64,000 nt of DNA, taken from the NCBI RefSeq assembly GCF_001570545.1, contig NZ_BBXD01000026.1:1-64000 (forward strand), read 5' to 3'. The DNA is from Herbidospora mongoliensis (GTDB taxonomy: Bacteria > Actinomycetota > Actinomycetes > Streptosporangiales > Streptosporangiaceae). The notes under the pieces were generated by a model. It saw only the letters and a list, made by a program, of their open reading frames with translations, ran no database searches and was not told where the DNA came from. The position numbers and the translations under genes are program-made. This document shows positions 61,597 to 64,000 of the stretch, piece after piece (positions within the stretch are counted from its first letter, which is position 1; each line of letters begins with the position of its first letter).

Positions 61597-62889
61597 ATGA
61601 CGGACGCAGGGCGTCGTGTCCCACAAGACGGGGCGCACCGCGGGGAGTGTCCGGCCAGTGTCTTCGCGCGGCGCTCGTTCCTCCAGGGCACAGTGGCCGC
61701 GGGCGTCGCCGGAGCGGTGGGGCTGCTGGACGATGGCGCCATCGTCGACACGGTCGGCGACAGGAACGCCAGGACGGGTGTGATTCCGTTCCACGGCTAC
61801 TATCAGGCGGGCATCGCCACGCCGCCGCAGCCGATCGGGACCTTCGCCTCCTTCGACGTGACGGCCGCCGGTCGCGATGAGCTCACCGACCTGTTCCGGA
61901 CGCTGACCGCGCGGGCCCGCTTCCTGACCGGAGGCGGCACGCCACCGAAGCCGTCCCCGGATTCCGCGTCCCCGGACAACGGCATCCTGGGAGCCTCGGT
62001 CGTGCCGGATGATCTCACCGTGACCGTCGGCCTGGGCGCCGGCCTCTTCGACGACCGCTACGGATTGGGCGCGCGCAAGCCGGCTCAGCTCATCACCATG
62101 ACGCCGTTCCTGCACGACGACCTGAACCCCGCGCTGTCCCAGGGCGACCTGCTGATCCAGCTGTGCGCCGGGCACCGGGACACGCTGGTGCACGCGATGC
62201 TCGACATCCTGGCGCACACCGGCGGCGCGATGAAGCTGCGCTGGCACATCGACGGCCAGCGCAATCCGCCCCGCCCCGTCGGCACACCCCGGGACTGGTT
62301 CGGTTTCAAGGACGGCATCTCCAACCCCGACACCACGAACGCCATCAAGATGAACCAGGAGGTCTGGGTCCAGCCGGGCACCACCGAGCCCGCCTGGTCG
62401 GCCGGCGGCACCTACCAGGTGCTGCGCCTGGTTCACTTCGACATCGAGAAATGGCAGCGGGTGCCGGTGGCCCAACAGGAGCGGATCTTCGGCCGCCGCA
62501 AGGCCAGTGGCGCCCCGATGTACGCCGTTTCCGACGACGCCCCCGACAGCCTCGATCCCATCTACACCAACGACCCGCAGGGGCTGATCACCCCGCTGGA
62601 CTCCCATGTCCGGCTCGCCAATCCGCAGACCCCCGAGACGGCGGCCACGAGCTCCATCCTGCGCCGCAGCTACGACTACAACCGGACCGTCAACGAACGA
62701 GACGGTCTCGATCTGGGACACCTGTTCTGCTGCTTCCAGCGTGAACTCGACACCTACATCGCCATGCAGACACGGCTGGAAGGCGAAGCGCTGGTGCCCT
62801 ACATCAGTCCGCGCGGTGGAGGCTACTTCTTCGCCCTGCCGGGCGTGCGCGACCCGCAGGACTACTACGCCCGCGGGCTCCTGGCCTGA
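61597..62889 (+). CDS. DyP-type peroxidase, EfeB-like, Tat-exported
   Basis: The protein has 430 residues, ATG with GGGGG upstream. A twin-arginine signal (FARRSFLQGTVAAGVAGAVG) occupies about residues 24-43. DyP features: GXXDG in WFGFKDGISNPD, the proximal heme His in DSHVRLANPQ, and RRSYDYNRTVNERDGLDLG. It uses heme and peroxide outside the membrane, or strips iron from heme as EfeB. It follows the two-component system. Confidence 0.93.
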   Translation: MTDAGRRVPQDGAHRGECPASVFARRSFLQGTVAAGVAGAVGLLDDGAIVDTVGDRNARTGVIPFHGYYQAGIATPPQPIGTFASFDVTAAGRDELTDLFRTLTARARFLTGGGTPPKPSPDSASPDNGILGASVVPDDLTVTVGLGAGLFDDRYGLGARKPAQLITMTPFLHDDLNPALSQGDLLIQLCAGHRDTLVHAMLDILAHTGGAMKLRWHIDGQRNPPRPVGTPRDWFGFKDGISNPDTTNAIKMNQEVWVQPGTTEPAWSAGGTYQVLRLVHFDIEKWQRVPVAQQERIFGRRKASGAPMYAVSDDAPDSLDPIYTNDPQGLITPLDSHVRLANPQTPETAATSSILRRSYDYNRTVNERDGLDLGHLFCCFQRELDTYIAMQTRLEGEALVPYISPRGGGYFFALPGVRDPQDYYARGLLA

Positions 62890-62965
62890 CCGCCGGCAGA
62901 GTCCGTTCAGGACGAGAGGCGGTCCGGGCCACCGGCCGAACCCCGCGAGTCATACAGGAGGCGCC

Positions 62966-64000
62966 ATGCGTTTCTGCCGGCCACGCCGTATCGGCAGGAA
63001 GAGCCCGAAGCCGCACCGGACAGTACTGGGATTCAGCGCTGGAGTGCTGCTGGTCTCCGGTCTTCCCGCCGCGTCGGCCGGCCCGGTCCCGGCGTCATCC
63101 GCGGTCCTCCTCCCGGGCGTCGAGGGGCGCGTGTACGTCACCAACCAGCTCGACGACACCGTTTCCGTCATCGATGCCCGGACGAACAAGGTCGCCGCGA
63201 CCGTACCGACCGGTTCGGCGCCCGAAGGCATCGCGGTCGCCCCGGACGGCGGGCACGTCTACATCGCCGAGAACGGTTCGGGAATGGTCTCGGTTCTCGA
63301 CACCCGGACGAACACGATCGTCGCGAGCGCGCCGGTCGGGAAGGATCCCAGCGGTGTCGACCTGAGCCCGGACGGCAGGTTCCTCTACGTCGCCAACGGC
63401 GGTTCGAACAGCGTCTCCGTGCTCGACACCCGAACCAACCGGGTGACCGCCTCCATCCCGGTCGGCAGCTCCCCGGTGAGCGTGACCATCAGTGGCGACG
63501 GTGCCACAGCCTACGTCGCCAACTCCGGCTCGGGCAGCGTGTCGGTCATCGACACCCGGACCCGCCGGGTCGTCCGGGACCTGGCCGCGGGCCGCTCTCC
63601 CGTGGGCGTCTCCGTCACCCCGGACGGCGAGTCCGTCTATGTCGCCAACGAGTCGGCGGCGAGCGTCTCGATCATCGAAGCCCGTACAGGCACGGTGAAG
63701 GCCACCGTTCCGGTCGGCGAAGGCCCGTTCGACGTGGCACTCGGACCGGACGGCCGGTCGGCCTACGTCGCCGTGCTGGGCCCGGGGAACGTCTCGGTGC
63801 TCGACACCCGGACCCGCCGCGTCTCGGCGACCGTTTCCGTGGGCCCCCCGGGCACCGACCCGTTCAACGTGGCCGTCACCTCCGGCGCTGTCTACGTCAC
63901 CGAGCAGGGAGCGGGCACCCTCACGGTCATCGACCCGAAAACGCTCAAGGTCGTCGCGACGATCCCGGTCGGCAACAGCCCCTACGGTGTGGCGGCCATG
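62966..64000 (+). CDS. YVTN-family beta-propeller repeat protein (cut by window edge)
   Basis: The ATG at 62966 with AGGAGG 6 bases upstream opens a frame without stop to the window end (345 codons). A signal segment (VLGFSAGVLLVSGLPAASAG) is followed by at least seven repeats of about 42 residues, each with a VYVTNxxxxTVSVIDxRTN-like strand pair and a TVPVGxxPxGVAVxPDG turn. This is a secreted or surface seven-bladed propeller, perhaps a binding or redox-partner protein. The end is outside the window. Confidence 0.93.
   Translation, partial: MRFCRPRRIGRKSPKPHRTVLGFSAGVLLVSGLPAASAGPVPASSAVLLPGVEGRVYVTNQLDDTVSVIDARTNKVAATVPTGSAPEGIAVAPDGGHVYIAENGSGMVSVLDTRTNTIVASAPVGKDPSGVDLSPDGRFLYVANGGSNSVSVLDTRTNRVTASIPVGSSPVSVTISGDGATAYVANSGSGSVSVIDTRTRRVVRDLAAGRSPVGVSVTPDGESVYVANESAASVSIIEARTGTVKATVPVGEGPFDVALGPDGRSAYVAVLGPGNVSVLDTRTRRVSATVSVGPPGTDPFNVAVTSGAVYVTEQGAGTLTVIDPKTLKVVATIPVGNSPYGVAAM

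Overview
The window is high-G+C actinomycete DNA, most likely from a filamentous Streptosporangiales/Streptomycetales-type organism. The lineage is an inference from codon use, GTG/TTG starts with GGAGG Shine-Dalgarno sites and the gene families present; no species can be named. It is a plastic accessory region: at least eight complete or broken copies of one rve-type insertion sequence, plus IS630, IS5, IS21, IS30 and IS3 elements or remnants, cut through defence, biosynthetic and housekeeping genes.

Layout. 1-2.6 kb: IS630 end, a repeat-protein tail, a serine recombinase behind a perfect palindrome, and an IS scar. 2.7-8.7 kb: a visibly AT-richer, tightly packed eight-gene cassette (Nudix, small membrane protein, degenerate RuBisCO-like protein, metallo-beta-lactamase fold, sulfotransferase-like P-loop protein, left-handed beta-helix acyltransferase, sugar-transfer-type ATP-grasp, GNAT) that looks like an acquired, undescribed biosynthetic or modification pathway. 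9-24 kb: an IS-riddled graveyard holding a trypsin/Trypco1 conflict module cut by an IS, an intact helicase-nuclease fusion, an orphan protein with C-terminal membrane segments, and broken hydrolase and transposase genes. 24.2-36.3 kb: a three-gene minus-strand operon related to class 1 DISARM (DrmD-like SNF2 helicase, DrmMI-like adenine methylase, and one giant helicase-DUF1998 protein with a C-terminal nuclease-like domain); a possible PD-(D/E)XK protein lies beside it.

38.9-51.9 kb: a nucleotidyltransferase-like gene and a convergent minus-strand operon (HAD fragment, small ORF, SAH-hydrolase-like protein, unknown, two methyltransferases, two-part GNAT, aldo/keto reductase, endonuclease/exonuclease/phosphatase-fold enzyme, B12-type radical SAM enzyme). 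The chain of 4-nt overlaps suggests one specialised-metabolite pathway. It is damaged: an IS21 element with a 6-bp target duplication sits after codon 35 of the radical SAM gene, an IS5 element truncates the HAD gene, and the reductase seems frameshifted near its end. 53.3-56.6 kb: a scar zone with a tRNA-Lys 3' half, 28-bp repeats, IS ends, a group II intron-like fragment, a STAS gene, a hydrolase pseudogene and a truncated CBS gene.

56.6-64 kb is orderly: an extracytoplasmic flavin electron-transfer operon (ferric-reductase-like flavocytochrome, FMN-binding protein, ApbE) diverges from an OmpR-type two-component system across a 20-bp inverted repeat containing 11-bp-spaced direct repeats. 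A Tat-exported DyP/EfeB-type peroxidase and a YVTN beta-propeller protein running off the edge follow.
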